DNA of 64,000 nt, taken from NCBI RefSeq assembly GCF_000943555.1, contig NZ_JTDV01000001.1:434001-498000 (forward strand), written 5' to 3'. This DNA is from Neotamlana nanhaiensis. Lineage in GTDB: Bacteria; Bacteroidota; Bacteroidia; Flavobacteriales; Flavobacteriaceae. This document shows positions 18,178 to 27,374 of the stretch, one piece after another. The notes below the pieces were generated by a model, which was given only the letters and a program-made list of their open reading frames with translations, was not told the origin of the DNA and did no database searches. Made by a program: the position numbers and the translations under genes. The stretch's first letter is position 1. Each line of letters starts with the position of its first letter.

Positions 18178-19218
18178 ATGGTTAAAAGAATTCCTGAAAG
18201 TCCTCCACATATTTTACCTTATCTGGGGGAAGAACAAATAATCTGGTCTGTAATGATTCCGGTTTATAATTGCTTTAAATTTATAGAAGAAACAATCACA
18301 AGTGTACTAGATCAAGATCTTGGTGAAAATATCATGCAAATTGAAGTAATAGATGATTATAGTACAGACGGAAAAGTTGAAGAACTTGTTAAACAATTAG
18401 GAAACGGCAGAGTACAATATTTTCGTCAAAAACAAAATGTAGGTAGCTTAAGAAATTTTGAAACTTGTATTAATCGCTCCAAAGGTAAGTATGTTCATAT
18501 TTTACATGGAGACGACAAATTAGAACCTGGCTTTTATAACGAAATTGATTTTTTATTTAAGAACTACCCAAATGCAGGTGCAGCCTTTACTAATTTTCAC
18601 TTAATAAATGGTAATAGTAAAATTGCAGAATCGAAAGATGAATTTATACTTGATGCTCCTGGAATAATACCTAATTTTTTAGAAAAAATAGCATCTAAAC
18701 AATTATTGCAACCACCTGCTATTGTAGTTAAGCGTAGTACCTACGAAAATTTAGGGGGCTTTTTTGCTGTTCATTTTGGAGAAGATTGGGAAATGTGGAC
18801 ACGAATAAGCGCACATTATCCTGTTGCCTATTCGCCAAAAAAATTAGCTAATTACAGAGTTGGTCATGGCGATGGTATTAGTTATAATAGTTTTCAAAGT
18901 GGCCAAAATTTTAAAGACCTCCTTACGGTTATAAATATTATACAAAATTATTTACCCGATAATAAGAGACAACACATAAAAGATGCTGCGTTAAAATATA
19001 ATGCAAACTATTGCATAAAAATTGCAAATAGCTTAATATTAAAAAACACAAAAGTTGCAAAAACTCAAATAAAAGGTGCTTGGAGTATGAGTAAAGATTT
19101 TTACACCATGTATCGTATTGTTAGGTTTTATGTTATGTATTTTTCTAGATTTAAACAAATAGAAAGCTTTATTTTTCCTGAAAGTAAAAGTTTCAAAAAG
19201 TTTTTTTTTAAGCGCTAA
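18178..19218 (+). CDS. Family 2 glycosyltransferase (island copy A)
   Basis: This 346-residue cytoplasmic or membrane-associated GT-A enzyme has SVMIPVYNCFKFIEETITSV, the nucleotide-binding IEVIDDYSTDG, and the DxD-like HILHGDD. The acceptor-side region contains HFGEDWEMWTRI. Such enzymes transfer a sugar from a nucleotide-sugar donor onto a growing glycan. It opens a plus-strand operon, and its stop overlaps the start of the ABC permease by one base. It is a clear paralogue of the gene at 21364, with long shared runs such as NVGSLRNFETCINR and MQIEVIDDYSTD. Confidence 0.92.
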   Translation: MVKRIPESPPHILPYLGEEQIIWSVMIPVYNCFKFIEETITSVLDQDLGENIMQIEVIDDYSTDGKVEELVKQLGNGRVQYFRQKQNVGSLRNFETCINRSKGKYVHILHGDDKLEPGFYNEIDFLFKNYPNAGAAFTNFHLINGNSKIAESKDEFILDAPGIIPNFLEKIASKQLLQPPAIVVKRSTYENLGGFFAVHFGEDWEMWTRISAHYPVAYSPKKLANYRVGHGDGISYNSFQSGQNFKDLLTVINIIQNYLPDNKRQHIKDAALKYNANYCIKIANSLILKNTKVAKTQIKGAWSMSKDFYTMYRIVRFYVMYFSRFKQIESFIFPESKSFKKFFFKR

Positions 19219-20081
19219 TGAAAGATAGAATATTACAAAAAAATTCCGATTGGGATTGGGAAATTAAACCAGAAACTTCGTGGTGGCAGCTAAACTTTCG
19301 CGAAATATTTTCATATAAAGACCTTATTAAACAACTCGTTCGTAAGGAATTTTTAGGGCAATATCAACAAACTCTTTTAGGTCCCTTTTGGGCATTAGTG
19401 CAACCTTTACTATCTGTTATTGTATATGTATTTGTTTTTAATAGAGTAATTGGTGTTCCTACAAGTAACATCCCTCCTTTTCTATTCAATTTAGCAGGCT
19501 TGACTTTATGGAACTTATTTTCCGAAATATTTTTACAAACTTCTAGATCTTTTGCTCAAAATGCCGATATTTTTTCTAAAGTATACTTTCCAAGAATAAT
19601 AGTACCTATATCTGCACTTTGGCTTCAATTATCTCTATTCTGTATACAATTATTTTTTTTAATTTTAGTTTGTAGCTACTATTATATTACAGGAGGCATT
19701 ACCTTTAATGTAGCAAATTTTATTTTATTCATTCCTGTAATAATTATAACAGCTGGCATTGGTTTTGGTGGCGGGTTAATATTTTCGGTACTAACCTCAA
19801 AATATCGCGATTTATTATCACTAATTCAACTTGTTATTCGACTACTTATGTTTGCTTCACCAGTATTTTACTCCTTAAGTTTAGTACCACCAAATGCTAA
19901 ATGGATTGTTAAAATAAATCCATTATCATCCTTATTCGAATATTTTAGATTTGCACTTTTAGGGATTGGAAACTTAGAGCTTTCTTTATTGGTATATAGT
20001 ATTGTTTTTATGCTAATTTTATTACTATTAAGTATTATGCTATTTAATAAAATCAGTGATAGTTTAATTGATGTTTTATAA
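19218..20081 (+). CDS. ABC-2 polysaccharide export permease (Wzm/KpsM/TagG type)
   Basis: This 287-residue inner-membrane protein has six predicted helices and the family hallmark near the N-terminus, LIKQLVRKEFLGQYQQTLLGPFWALVQPLLS (seen from about residue 35). It pairs with the Wzt-like ATPase immediately downstream, 3 bp away, to export an undecaprenyl-linked polysaccharide to the periplasmic face. The context of glycosyltransferases on both sides supports a surface glycan such as an O-antigen. Confidence 0.93.
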   Translation: MKDRILQKNSDWDWEIKPETSWWQLNFREIFSYKDLIKQLVRKEFLGQYQQTLLGPFWALVQPLLSVIVYVFVFNRVIGVPTSNIPPFLFNLAGLTLWNLFSEIFLQTSRSFAQNADIFSKVYFPRIIVPISALWLQLSLFCIQLFFLILVCSYYYITGGITFNVANFILFIPVIIITAGIGFGGGLIFSVLTSKYRDLLSLIQLVIRLLMFASPVFYSLSLVPPNAKWIVKINPLSSLFEYFRFALLGIGNLELSLLVYSIVFMLILLLLSIMLFNKISDSLIDVL

Positions 20082-20084
20082 TTT

Positions 20085-21347
20085 ATGACGGAAGCGGTAA
20101 TACAAGTCGAAAATATTTCAAAATTATACCATCTTGGTAAAATTGGATCGGGATCGTTAAAACGCGACATGCAATTATGGTGGGAACAACATATTTTAAA
20201 ACATGACAACCCTAACAATTACATACAAAATGGTGTTAAAGTTGATAATAATGAAGCTATTTGGGCTTTAAAAAACATTAATTTTGAAATAAAACAAGGT
20301 GAAACCTTAGGTATTGTTGGCCATAACGGAGCTGGTAAATCTACCCTATTAAAAATTTTGTCACGTATAGTAAAACCCACAGAAGGCATTGTTCGAGGTA
20401 AAGGACGCATTAGTAGTTTACTTGAGGTTGGTACAGGATTTCATGCCGATTTAACAGGAAGAGAAAATATATTTATAAGCGGACATATTCTTGGAATGAA
20501 AAAAGCTGAGATTCAAAATAAGTTTGATGAAATAGTGGCTTTTTCTGGGGTTGAAGCTTTTATTGACACACCTGTAAAAAGATATTCTTCGGGGATGTAC
20601 GTACGACTTGCCTTTGCTGTTGCTGCGCACCTAGAACCCGATATTCTTATAGTTGATGAAGTTCTTGCCGTTGGTGATGCCGATTTTCAAAAAAAATGTT
20701 TGGGTAAAATGAACGAAGCTTCTTCCAAAAGTGGAAGAACTGTAATTTTTGTTAGCCATAATTTACAAGCTATAAATAATCTTTGCGCAAGTACCATTTG
20801 GCTGGAAAAAGGAAATTTAAAGGCTTTTGGAAATACTAAAACGGTTATTAACAGTTACCTATCAACCGTTCATCAAAAAAGTTGGAAAAAAGAGTTTAAA
20901 ATTAATGAGGCGCCAGGAAATGATTTTATAAAAGTATTTTACGTAGAGCTTATTCCTAAACTGGTTCCAGGAAGTTCGGTTATTGATATACGTACACCAC
21001 TTACAGTAAAATTTAAGTTTTATAACCAAAGTGATAATATACCACTATCTGCCGACCTTCTTTTATTTACATTATCTGGTGACTGTATTTTTGATATCCC
21101 CTCTAAACAAACCATATTTAACAAAGGTGTTATTGAAGGTGAATGTAAGATACCTGGTAATTTTTTAAATGACGGATCTTATACGTTTACGCTTCACTTT
21201 TCAAAAAATACATCTTCCGAATTATTTTCATATAAAGATTGCTTAATGTTCGACATCGCAGATTATCGTAAAAACACTAATTGGTATGATAAATGGTGGG
21301 GCTATGTTCGTCCTGATTTTCCTTTAGAGTTGAAAACCGTTGAATAA
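20085..21347 (+). CDS. Polysaccharide ABC exporter ATPase with C-terminal substrate-binding domain (Wzt type)
   Basis: This 420-residue protein has an ABC domain (about residues 45-260) with Walker A GHNGAGKSTLLKIL, signature-type YSSGMYVRLAFAVAAH, Walker B ILIVDEVLAVGD and H-loop VIFVSHNL. It is followed by a beta-rich C-terminal domain (about 270-420) like the Wzt_C carbohydrate-binding domain that recognises the finished glycan chain in E. coli O9a. Its presence suggests a chain-end signal is read before export. The 3' end overlaps an early in-frame start of the next glycosyltransferase, but the preferred start at 21364 does not overlap. Confidence 0.94.
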   Translation: MTEAVIQVENISKLYHLGKIGSGSLKRDMQLWWEQHILKHDNPNNYIQNGVKVDNNEAIWALKNINFEIKQGETLGIVGHNGAGKSTLLKILSRIVKPTEGIVRGKGRISSLLEVGTGFHADLTGRENIFISGHILGMKKAEIQNKFDEIVAFSGVEAFIDTPVKRYSSGMYVRLAFAVAAHLEPDILIVDEVLAVGDADFQKKCLGKMNEASSKSGRTVIFVSHNLQAINNLCASTIWLEKGNLKAFGNTKTVINSYLSTVHQKSWKKEFKINEAPGNDFIKVFYVELIPKLVPGSSVIDIRTPLTVKFKFYNQSDNIPLSADLLLFTLSGDCIFDIPSKQTIFNKGVIEGECKIPGNFLNDGSYTFTLHFSKNTSSELFSYKDCLMFDIADYRKNTNWYDKWWGYVRPDFPLELKTVE

Positions 21348-21363
21348 ATTCACCATTAAAGTT

Positions 21364-22377
21364 ATGGAAAGGATACCTAAATCACCACCAAAAATTGCAT
21401 CAATTAAAGACAATTTACACCGACCCTTATGGTCTGTTATGATACCTACATACAATTGTTCTCAATATTTACCTGAAACAATTAATAGTGTTTTGCAACA
21501 AGATTTGGGGAAAGATAATATGCAAATTGAAGTAATTGACGATTACAGTACTGATGAAGATATTGAAAAGTTAGTAAAGACAATTGGTAATGGACGTATA
21601 AACTTTTACAGACAAAAAACAAATGTTGGTAGTTTAAGAAATTTTGAAACATGTATAAATCGAGCAAGAGGTAAGTATATACATATTTTGCATGGCGACG
21701 ACCGCGTAAAAAAAGGATATTACCATACCATTACTCAACTTTTTGAAAAATACCCAAATGCCGGAGCCGCATATACAGCTTGGGACTATATAACCAGTGA
21801 TGGCAAGTTCTCTCATGAATCAAGAATTGAAGCCAATGAAACCTGTATATTAGATAATTGGCTATATAAACTTGCAGAACATCCTAGATTGCAATATGCT
21901 GCTATCACGGTAAAACGTGAAGTTTACGAAAAATTAGGTAGCTTTTATATAGCTCATTATGGCGAAGATTGGGAAATGTGGGCTAGAATAGCAAAACATT
22001 ACCCAACTGCCTACACTCCAAAATTTTTAGCCGAGTATCGTGAACATGAAAATTCAATTACTTGGCAAAGCTACAAAAATGGTCAAAACATTAGAGACCT
22101 AGCCAAAGTAACATCGGTAATAGTTAGTTATTTACCAAAAAAAGACCAACCCAGTATGCTAAGAACTTCTCGAAGAATATACATACATTGGATTTTAGGT
22201 GTTATCCATAATATGTGGGTTTTAGAAAGAAGTAATACAGGTATTATTTACAACCAAATAAAAACTATAATACCTATTTACCTAGATAGGTTTGTTATTA
22301 CAAAATCTGCTCGAATATTACTTTCTATTTGGACTTGGCCCATTCGAAAATATTTTGTTAAAACTAGCCATTCGTAA
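21364..22377 (+). CDS. Family 2 glycosyltransferase (island copy B)
   Basis: This 337-residue GT-A protein is paralogous to the gene at 18178. It has SVMIPTYNCSQYLPETINSV, IEVIDDYSTDED, HILHGDD and HYGEDWEMWARI. I start it at the ATG at 21364 (MERIPKSPPKI), which aligns with MVKRIPESPPHI of copy A; a TTG eight codons earlier would overlap the ATPase gene. The two copies flank the exporter genes, which suggests a duplication followed by divergence of acceptor or donor use. Confidence 0.9.
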   Translation: MERIPKSPPKIASIKDNLHRPLWSVMIPTYNCSQYLPETINSVLQQDLGKDNMQIEVIDDYSTDEDIEKLVKTIGNGRINFYRQKTNVGSLRNFETCINRARGKYIHILHGDDRVKKGYYHTITQLFEKYPNAGAAYTAWDYITSDGKFSHESRIEANETCILDNWLYKLAEHPRLQYAAITVKREVYEKLGSFYIAHYGEDWEMWARIAKHYPTAYTPKFLAEYREHENSITWQSYKNGQNIRDLAKVTSVIVSYLPKKDQPSMLRTSRRIYIHWILGVIHNMWVLERSNTGIIYNQIKTIIPIYLDRFVITKSARILLSIWTWPIRKYFVKTSHS

Positions 22378-22384
22378 TAAAAAA

Positions 22385-23629
22385 ATGACTAAAACTAAAC
22401 CATATCAAATTATTCATATTAAACTTAATAAAGATCATGACTTAAGTTTAGTAATTAAACCCAACCAAAAATATTACCTCGTTTTTTGGTGGAAAACTAT
22501 TCCTCTTGGTAATTTATACATTAACGAAAATGGTGTTGAAGACTTAGAAAGAACGATTTTAAAGGTAATAATACCTACTTTAACATACTACGGACTAAAA
22601 AAAACTGGCAATATTGAAGGTTTATTATCCAGTAAAAGAGAGCACTTTTTTAAACAAATAAATTCTATTCTCACTCCTTTTATAAACAAAAAAATTCCTA
22701 AAAAAGTTGATGTTTCGGTTGTTATTTGTACTAGAAACAGAAGCGAAAGCCTAAAAAAATGTTTAAATAAATTACAAAATCAAACGTGCCAACCATCGGA
22801 AGTTTTAGTTATAGACAACGCTCCTTTTGATAATACTACAGAAAAAGTAGTAAAACAATTTAGTAATGTTAACTATTATATAGAGCCAACACCAGGCCTT
22901 TCTTTTGCTAGAAACTTAGGCGTAAAGCAAGCAAAAAATGCTATTATTGCTTTTACAGATGATGATGTTGAAGTAGATAAATTATGGATATTCAATATTT
23001 GGGATACATTTAAAAATAATAATATTGATGCACTAACAGGATTAATTATTGCGTCTTCACTAGAAACTGAAAGCCAGCAAATATTTGAGAAATATTGGGG
23101 TTTTAATAAAGGGTACCAAGATATTTATTTTGACAAAAAATATTTAACAAACTCAACAGAAGTCCCGCGAATATGGGAACTTGGAGCTGGTGCAAACATG
23201 GCATTCCGTAAAGATATTATTTGTAAGCTTAATTATTTTGATGAACGTTTAGGAGCTGGAGCGTCAGGATGTAGTGAAGATTCTGAATTATGGTTTAGAA
23301 TGCTTCTGGAAAACTCTAAAATTCAATATAACCCACGAATAATTGTATTTCACGAACATAGAAGCCAAATAACTCAATTAAAAAAACAACTGTTTAGTTA
23401 CATGAAAGGCCATGTTGTTGCTGCATTAATACACCATAGTCAAAATAAAACTCTAGGATATAAAAAGTATATATTTAATCTTCCAAAATATTATTTACTT
23501 TTATTTAGACTAGGATTTCCTAATTATAGATTTAGATATAAAACCTTATGGGCCGAATTTACTGGATATTTTTCGGGAATTAAATTTTATATTTTAAACA
23601 AAAATAAGCCAGCGATAACCAAAAAATAA
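22385..23629 (+). CDS. Family 2 glycosyltransferase with extra N-terminal domain
   Basis: This 414-residue protein has about 110 residues of unassigned N-terminal domain (KYYLVFWWKTIPLGNLYI) before a GT-A domain with DVSVVICTRNRSESL, VIDNAPFDNTT, GLSFARNLGVKQA, the DxD-type FTDDDVEVD and the acceptor-site GCSEDSELWFRM. The C-terminus is basic and hydrophobic, suggesting membrane contact. I start it at the ATG at 22385, 8 bp after the preceding stop; an earlier in-frame ATG at 22292 lies inside the upstream gene. Confidence 0.9.
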   Translation: MTKTKPYQIIHIKLNKDHDLSLVIKPNQKYYLVFWWKTIPLGNLYINENGVEDLERTILKVIIPTLTYYGLKKTGNIEGLLSSKREHFFKQINSILTPFINKKIPKKVDVSVVICTRNRSESLKKCLNKLQNQTCQPSEVLVIDNAPFDNTTEKVVKQFSNVNYYIEPTPGLSFARNLGVKQAKNAIIAFTDDDVEVDKLWIFNIWDTFKNNNIDALTGLIIASSLETESQQIFEKYWGFNKGYQDIYFDKKYLTNSTEVPRIWELGAGANMAFRKDIICKLNYFDERLGAGASGCSEDSELWFRMLLENSKIQYNPRIIVFHEHRSQITQLKKQLFSYMKGHVVAALIHHSQNKTLGYKKYIFNLPKYYLLLFRLGFPNYRFRYKTLWAEFTGYFSGIKFYILNKNKPAITKK

Positions 23630-23633
23630 ATAC

Positions 23634-25277
23634 ATGGATCAAGCAGCTTTAAAAGAATCACCTTTAGTTTCAGTAGTAATTCCGTGTTATAATCATGCGC
23701 AATATCTTCCTAAAGCCATAAATAGCGTATTAAATCAATCGTATTCTGAACATGAAATAATAGTTATTGATGATGGGTCTTCAGACAATACAAAAGATGT
23801 TTGTTTAAAATTTCCTGAAGTAATATATATACATCAAAAAAACGCAGGTCTTTCAGCAGCTAGAAATACAGGAATTAAACACGCTAAAGGAGAATACCTA
23901 GTTTTTTTAGATGCTGATGATTGGCTTGTTCCTGATGGGATAAAACTAAATTTATCCTTCATCGTAAAAAATTCTAAAATTGCCTTTGTTTCAGGAGGAC
24001 ATAAAATTTATTACGAACCAGATGATAAATCTTGGCTAATTCAAAAAAAACCGAATAACAATACGTATTTGGAATTATTAAAAGGGAATTTTATTGGAAT
24101 GCATGCTACCGTCATGTACAGTCAATGGGTTTTTAAAAAGTTAAAATTCGATACAACTATAAAATACTGTGAAGATTACGATTTGTATTTAAAAATTGCC
24201 AAATCATTTCCTGTTTTGCATCATACAAATATTATCGCAGTCTATAGAATACACGATAATAATATGTCGTCTAACTATCACAAAATGCTTCGCTATGCCC
24301 TTTTAATTTTATCTAAACAAAAAAAACTAAAGCTGTCAGAAAATGAAAAATCGGCTCTAAAATATGGTCAAGATTTTTGGAAATCGTACTATTCAAAAAA
24401 AACTTACAACCATCTTATCCATCAATTATACGAAACTAACAATACATTAAATATTCAAGAAATTAAAAGTTTAAAACGTCATAATTCCAAACTTTACAAA
24501 GCCTTTAAATTAGAAAAAAAAGAATACCAAAAAACTTTAAAGAACAATTATCGAACTAAAAAAATAAAAGCACCAACTTTTATGCAATTATTACGAACTA
24601 TTAAAAACAAACTAAAGTATAAAAAGTCAAATTCAATTAAAGTCAACTTAGGCGATTTTAACCGAACCACGCCTTTTAGTACTCAATTTGGATACGACAG
24701 AGGTGGGCCTATCGACAGGTATTATATTGAGAGCTTTTTAAGCGAAAATGCCAATAAAATAAAAAACAATGTTTTAGAAATTGGAGATAATACGTACTCC
24801 TTAAGGTTTGGAGGAAGTAATATAAAAAAAAGCGACATTTTACACATAGATGATAAAAATGAAAAAGCTACCTATATAGGAGATTTAAGTGATGCCCCTC
24901 ACGTACCATCAAATAATTTTGATTGTGTTATACTTACTCAAACACTTCACCTCATTTACAATTACAAAGCCGCAATTGAAACTTGTTACAGAATTTTAAA
25001 ACCCGGTGGTGCACTTTTACTAACCGTTCCTGGTATAAGTCACATTGCCCAAGATCAATGGGGAGAATATTGGCTATGGTCTTTTACTAAGGCATCTATT
25101 ACAAAAATCTTACAGGAATATTTCCCAGAAAAAAATATTACAACAAATACCTACGGAAATGTACTTGTTTCAAGTGCTTTTCTATACGGACTGGGGCTAC
25201 CAGAATTAAATCAAGAACAATTAGATTATAACGACCCACACTTTCAATTAATTATAAGTGCCTCTGCAATTAAATAA
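23634..25277 (+). CDS. Glycosyltransferase 2 fused to a SAM-dependent methyltransferase
   Basis: This 547-residue bifunctional-looking protein carries an N-terminal GT-A domain (SVVIPCYNHAQYLPKAINSV, VIDDGSSDNT, FLDADDWLVPDG, EDYDLYLKIA; about residues 10-225), a lysine-rich linker, and a C-terminal class I methyltransferase (about 350-547) with motif I-like NVLEIGDNTYSLRFGG, FDCVILTQTLHLIYN and RILKPGGALLLTVPG. Motif I lacks the usual GxGxG, which is normal for some sugar-modifying methyltransferases. Methylation could cap the glycan, which would fit the Wzt-type exporter, but this is inference. Confidence 0.88.
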   Translation: MDQAALKESPLVSVVIPCYNHAQYLPKAINSVLNQSYSEHEIIVIDDGSSDNTKDVCLKFPEVIYIHQKNAGLSAARNTGIKHAKGEYLVFLDADDWLVPDGIKLNLSFIVKNSKIAFVSGGHKIYYEPDDKSWLIQKKPNNNTYLELLKGNFIGMHATVMYSQWVFKKLKFDTTIKYCEDYDLYLKIAKSFPVLHHTNIIAVYRIHDNNMSSNYHKMLRYALLILSKQKKLKLSENEKSALKYGQDFWKSYYSKKTYNHLIHQLYETNNTLNIQEIKSLKRHNSKLYKAFKLEKKEYQKTLKNNYRTKKIKAPTFMQLLRTIKNKLKYKKSNSIKVNLGDFNRTTPFSTQFGYDRGGPIDRYYIESFLSENANKIKNNVLEIGDNTYSLRFGGSNIKKSDILHIDDKNEKATYIGDLSDAPHVPSNNFDCVILTQTLHLIYNYKAAIETCYRILKPGGALLLTVPGISHIAQDQWGEYWLWSFTKASITKILQEYFPEKNITTNTYGNVLVSSAFLYGLGLPELNQEQLDYNDPHFQLIISASAIK

Positions 25278-25289
25278 ATCATCAATAAT

Positions 25290-26294
25290 ATGCTTAATTT
25301 AATAAAAAAACATTTTGTTAAAGCAGAACCAAAGGCACTCGTATTGATGTATCATAGAGTTTGCAACATTAAAACAGACCCTTGGGAATTAGCTGTAAGT
25401 CCAAAAAATTTCGAGAGTCAAATTAATGAGCTCAAAAAGCACTATACAATTTTACCCATTAGTGCTCTATTTAAACAATTTGATAATTTAAAAATTAAAA
25501 ATCGATCCGTTTATATTACTTTCGATGATACTTATCAAGATAATTTCACCCTCGCAAAACCTATTTTGGAAAAACATCAATGTCCTGCAACATTTTTCGT
25601 ACCAAATTATTTTACAGGAAAACAACAAATGTTTTGGTGGGATGAACTAGAAAACATTTTTTTACATACTAACATTCTCCCCAAAACTCTTACCTTAACG
25701 ATTAAAGATAATACAATTGAATTTAAGACTGAAGTTGAAGTTCTCACTGATACTCTACAAAGGAAACAACAAGATTGGACTTGGCATACCGCCCCACCAA
25801 CTCGAAGATGCGAGCTTTACCTCGAAATTTGGAGCCTATTAAAACCGTGTTCCTTAATTGAAATAAATAAAATAATGAATAGTATTAAAATCTGGGCTAA
25901 ATATGAGCAAACGAATTTAGAAGATAATTTTGCAATGAAAACGGAACAACTTTCAGAATTAATTAATAATAAATTATTCTCTCTAGGTTTCCATACTGAA
26001 ACGCATCTATCATTACACGCACATGAAAAACCTGTTCAGTTAAAAGAGATAATGAATAACAAGGCGTTTTTTACGCAAAACAATTTAAAAAATGTAAACG
26101 CTATTGCCTTTCCTTATGGAGATTACAACAACGATACAATATCAAGCATAAAAGAATTAAAAATAGAGCTAGGTTTTACTACAAAAGCAGAATGTATTAC
26201 TAAAAAATCGAACCCATTTATTTTGGGAAGAATTCAAGTCCCTAATTGTTCTGGGGCTGATTTGATTGAAAAGTTAACGGAAATTTTAAACTAA
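25290..26294 (+). CDS. Polysaccharide deacetylase (carbohydrate esterase family 4 type)
   Basis: This 334-residue protein has the NodB-homology motifs: start ALVLMYHRV, metal-binding TFDDTYQDNF with the two aspartates, the histidine motif GFHTETHLSLH, and FPYGDYNN. CE4 enzymes remove N-acetyl groups from amino sugars using a metal ion. No signal peptide is seen, so it probably acts in the cytoplasm on a glycan or lipid-linked precursor. It is the last gene of the island, 12 bp after the fusion gene, and is followed by a terminator. Confidence 0.9.
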   Translation: MLNLIKKHFVKAEPKALVLMYHRVCNIKTDPWELAVSPKNFESQINELKKHYTILPISALFKQFDNLKIKNRSVYITFDDTYQDNFTLAKPILEKHQCPATFFVPNYFTGKQQMFWWDELENIFLHTNILPKTLTLTIKDNTIEFKTEVEVLTDTLQRKQQDWTWHTAPPTRRCELYLEIWSLLKPCSLIEINKIMNSIKIWAKYEQTNLEDNFAMKTEQLSELINNKLFSLGFHTETHLSLHAHEKPVQLKEIMNNKAFFTQNNLKNVNAIAFPYGDYNNDTISSIKELKIELGFTTKAECITKKSNPFILGRIQVPNCSGADLIEKLTEILN

Positions 26295-26305
26295 CTTGAT
26301 AACCC

Positions 26306-26342
26306 AAAAAAGCCTTTAACATAAAACATTAAAGGCTCTTTT
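26306..26342. terminator. Intrinsic terminator between convergent genes
   Basis: A 9-bp perfect stem AGCCTTTAA / TTAAAGGCT (26311-26319 with 26329-26337) has A-rich DNA on the left and CTTTT on the right, so it can end transcription from the glycan island on the plus strand and the SDR gene on the minus strand. Confidence 0.75.
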
Positions 26343-26360
26343 ACACACAACACTCAATGG

Positions 26361-27143
26361 TTATGCATTTCCATACATATTCGATTCACCACCATCAATG
26401 GCAATAGTTTGCCCACTTACATAACCATTTTCTTCACTTAACAAAAACGACACCAACAAACCAACATGTTTAGGATCGCCTAATGCTCTTGTTGGGTTGC
26501 GTTTTGCATATTCTGCTTCGGCTGCCTTTGGGTCTTCAGGGTTTACTTGTTTAAAAGCCTCTGCCACCATTGGCGTTAAAATTGCTCCGGGTGCAATGGC
26601 ATTAGTCAAAATACCATCTTTACCATACTCAACTGCGGCTTGTTTACTCATACCTGAAACGGCGTGTTTACTTGCCACATAAGGCGTTTGGTTTATAACC
26701 CCACGAATACCTCCCACAGACGCTACATTTACAATACGCCCATATTTTTGTTTTTGCATTATAGGAATAACGTAACGTAAACCGTAATACACCCCCATTA
26801 AATTAATATCGATAACTTTTTCGAAGACTTTTAAATCGTAATCAATTAATGGCGCTTGCTTCCCTTCTATTCCGGCGTTGTTGTAAAGTCCGTCGATTTT
26901 ACCAAAAGTCTCAACTGTTTTATTAATGTAATTCTTAACATCCTCTTCGTTGGAAACATCTGCTTTTACTCTAATAATTTCGATTTCAGGGTACTCTGAT
27001 TTTAATTTTTCAGCTTCCTTGATTAATTGTTCTTCGTTGTAATCTACTAATGATAAATTAGCGCCTTTTTCGGCCAAAACTTTTGCTGTGGCAAGCCCTA
27101 ACCCCATGGCTGCTCCTGTAATTATAATTGCTTTATCTTTCAT
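26361..27143 (-). CDS. Short-chain dehydrogenase/reductase
   Basis: This 260-residue classical SDR has the NAD(P) motif TGAAMGLGLA, NNAGIEG, the catalytic serine region VASVGGIRG, YVASKHA with the Tyr-x3-Lys pair, and the C-terminal GYVSGQTIAIDGG. Asp in VDYNEE after the second strand suggests NAD preference. It resembles glucose 1-dehydrogenase-like oxidoreductases, but the substrate is not determined. The gene stands alone; the 230 bp upstream hold no recognised feature apart from a short hairpin, TAGCTT-ACT-AAGCTA. Confidence 0.92.
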   Translation of the reverse strand: MKDKAIIITGAAMGLGLATAKVLAEKGANLSLVDYNEEQLIKEAEKLKSEYPEIEIIRVKADVSNEEDVKNYINKTVETFGKIDGLYNNAGIEGKQAPLIDYDLKVFEKVIDINLMGVYYGLRYVIPIMQKQKYGRIVNVASVGGIRGVINQTPYVASKHAVSGMSKQAAVEYGKDGILTNAIAPGAILTPMVAEAFKQVNPEDPKAAEAEYAKRNPTRALGDPKHVGLLVSFLLSEENGYVSGQTIAIDGGESNMYGNA

Positions 27144-27374
27144 GATTTTTTTATGTTTTTTGGTTTAGATAAAGTTACCTAGAACATAAAAGAATCGTCG
27201 TTAAGAGCCTATTAAACTTAACTTAAAAAACAGGTGATTTCATCGGGATTTTAACCCTAATTTAGTAGAAGTTTTAACGAACATTTGGCTATTAAATCCT
27301 ATTATTCTTGTACTCCTAACATAGCTTACTAAGCTAAACAGATGCTTTGTAGAATTTGCTGAAGAATATTCGTA

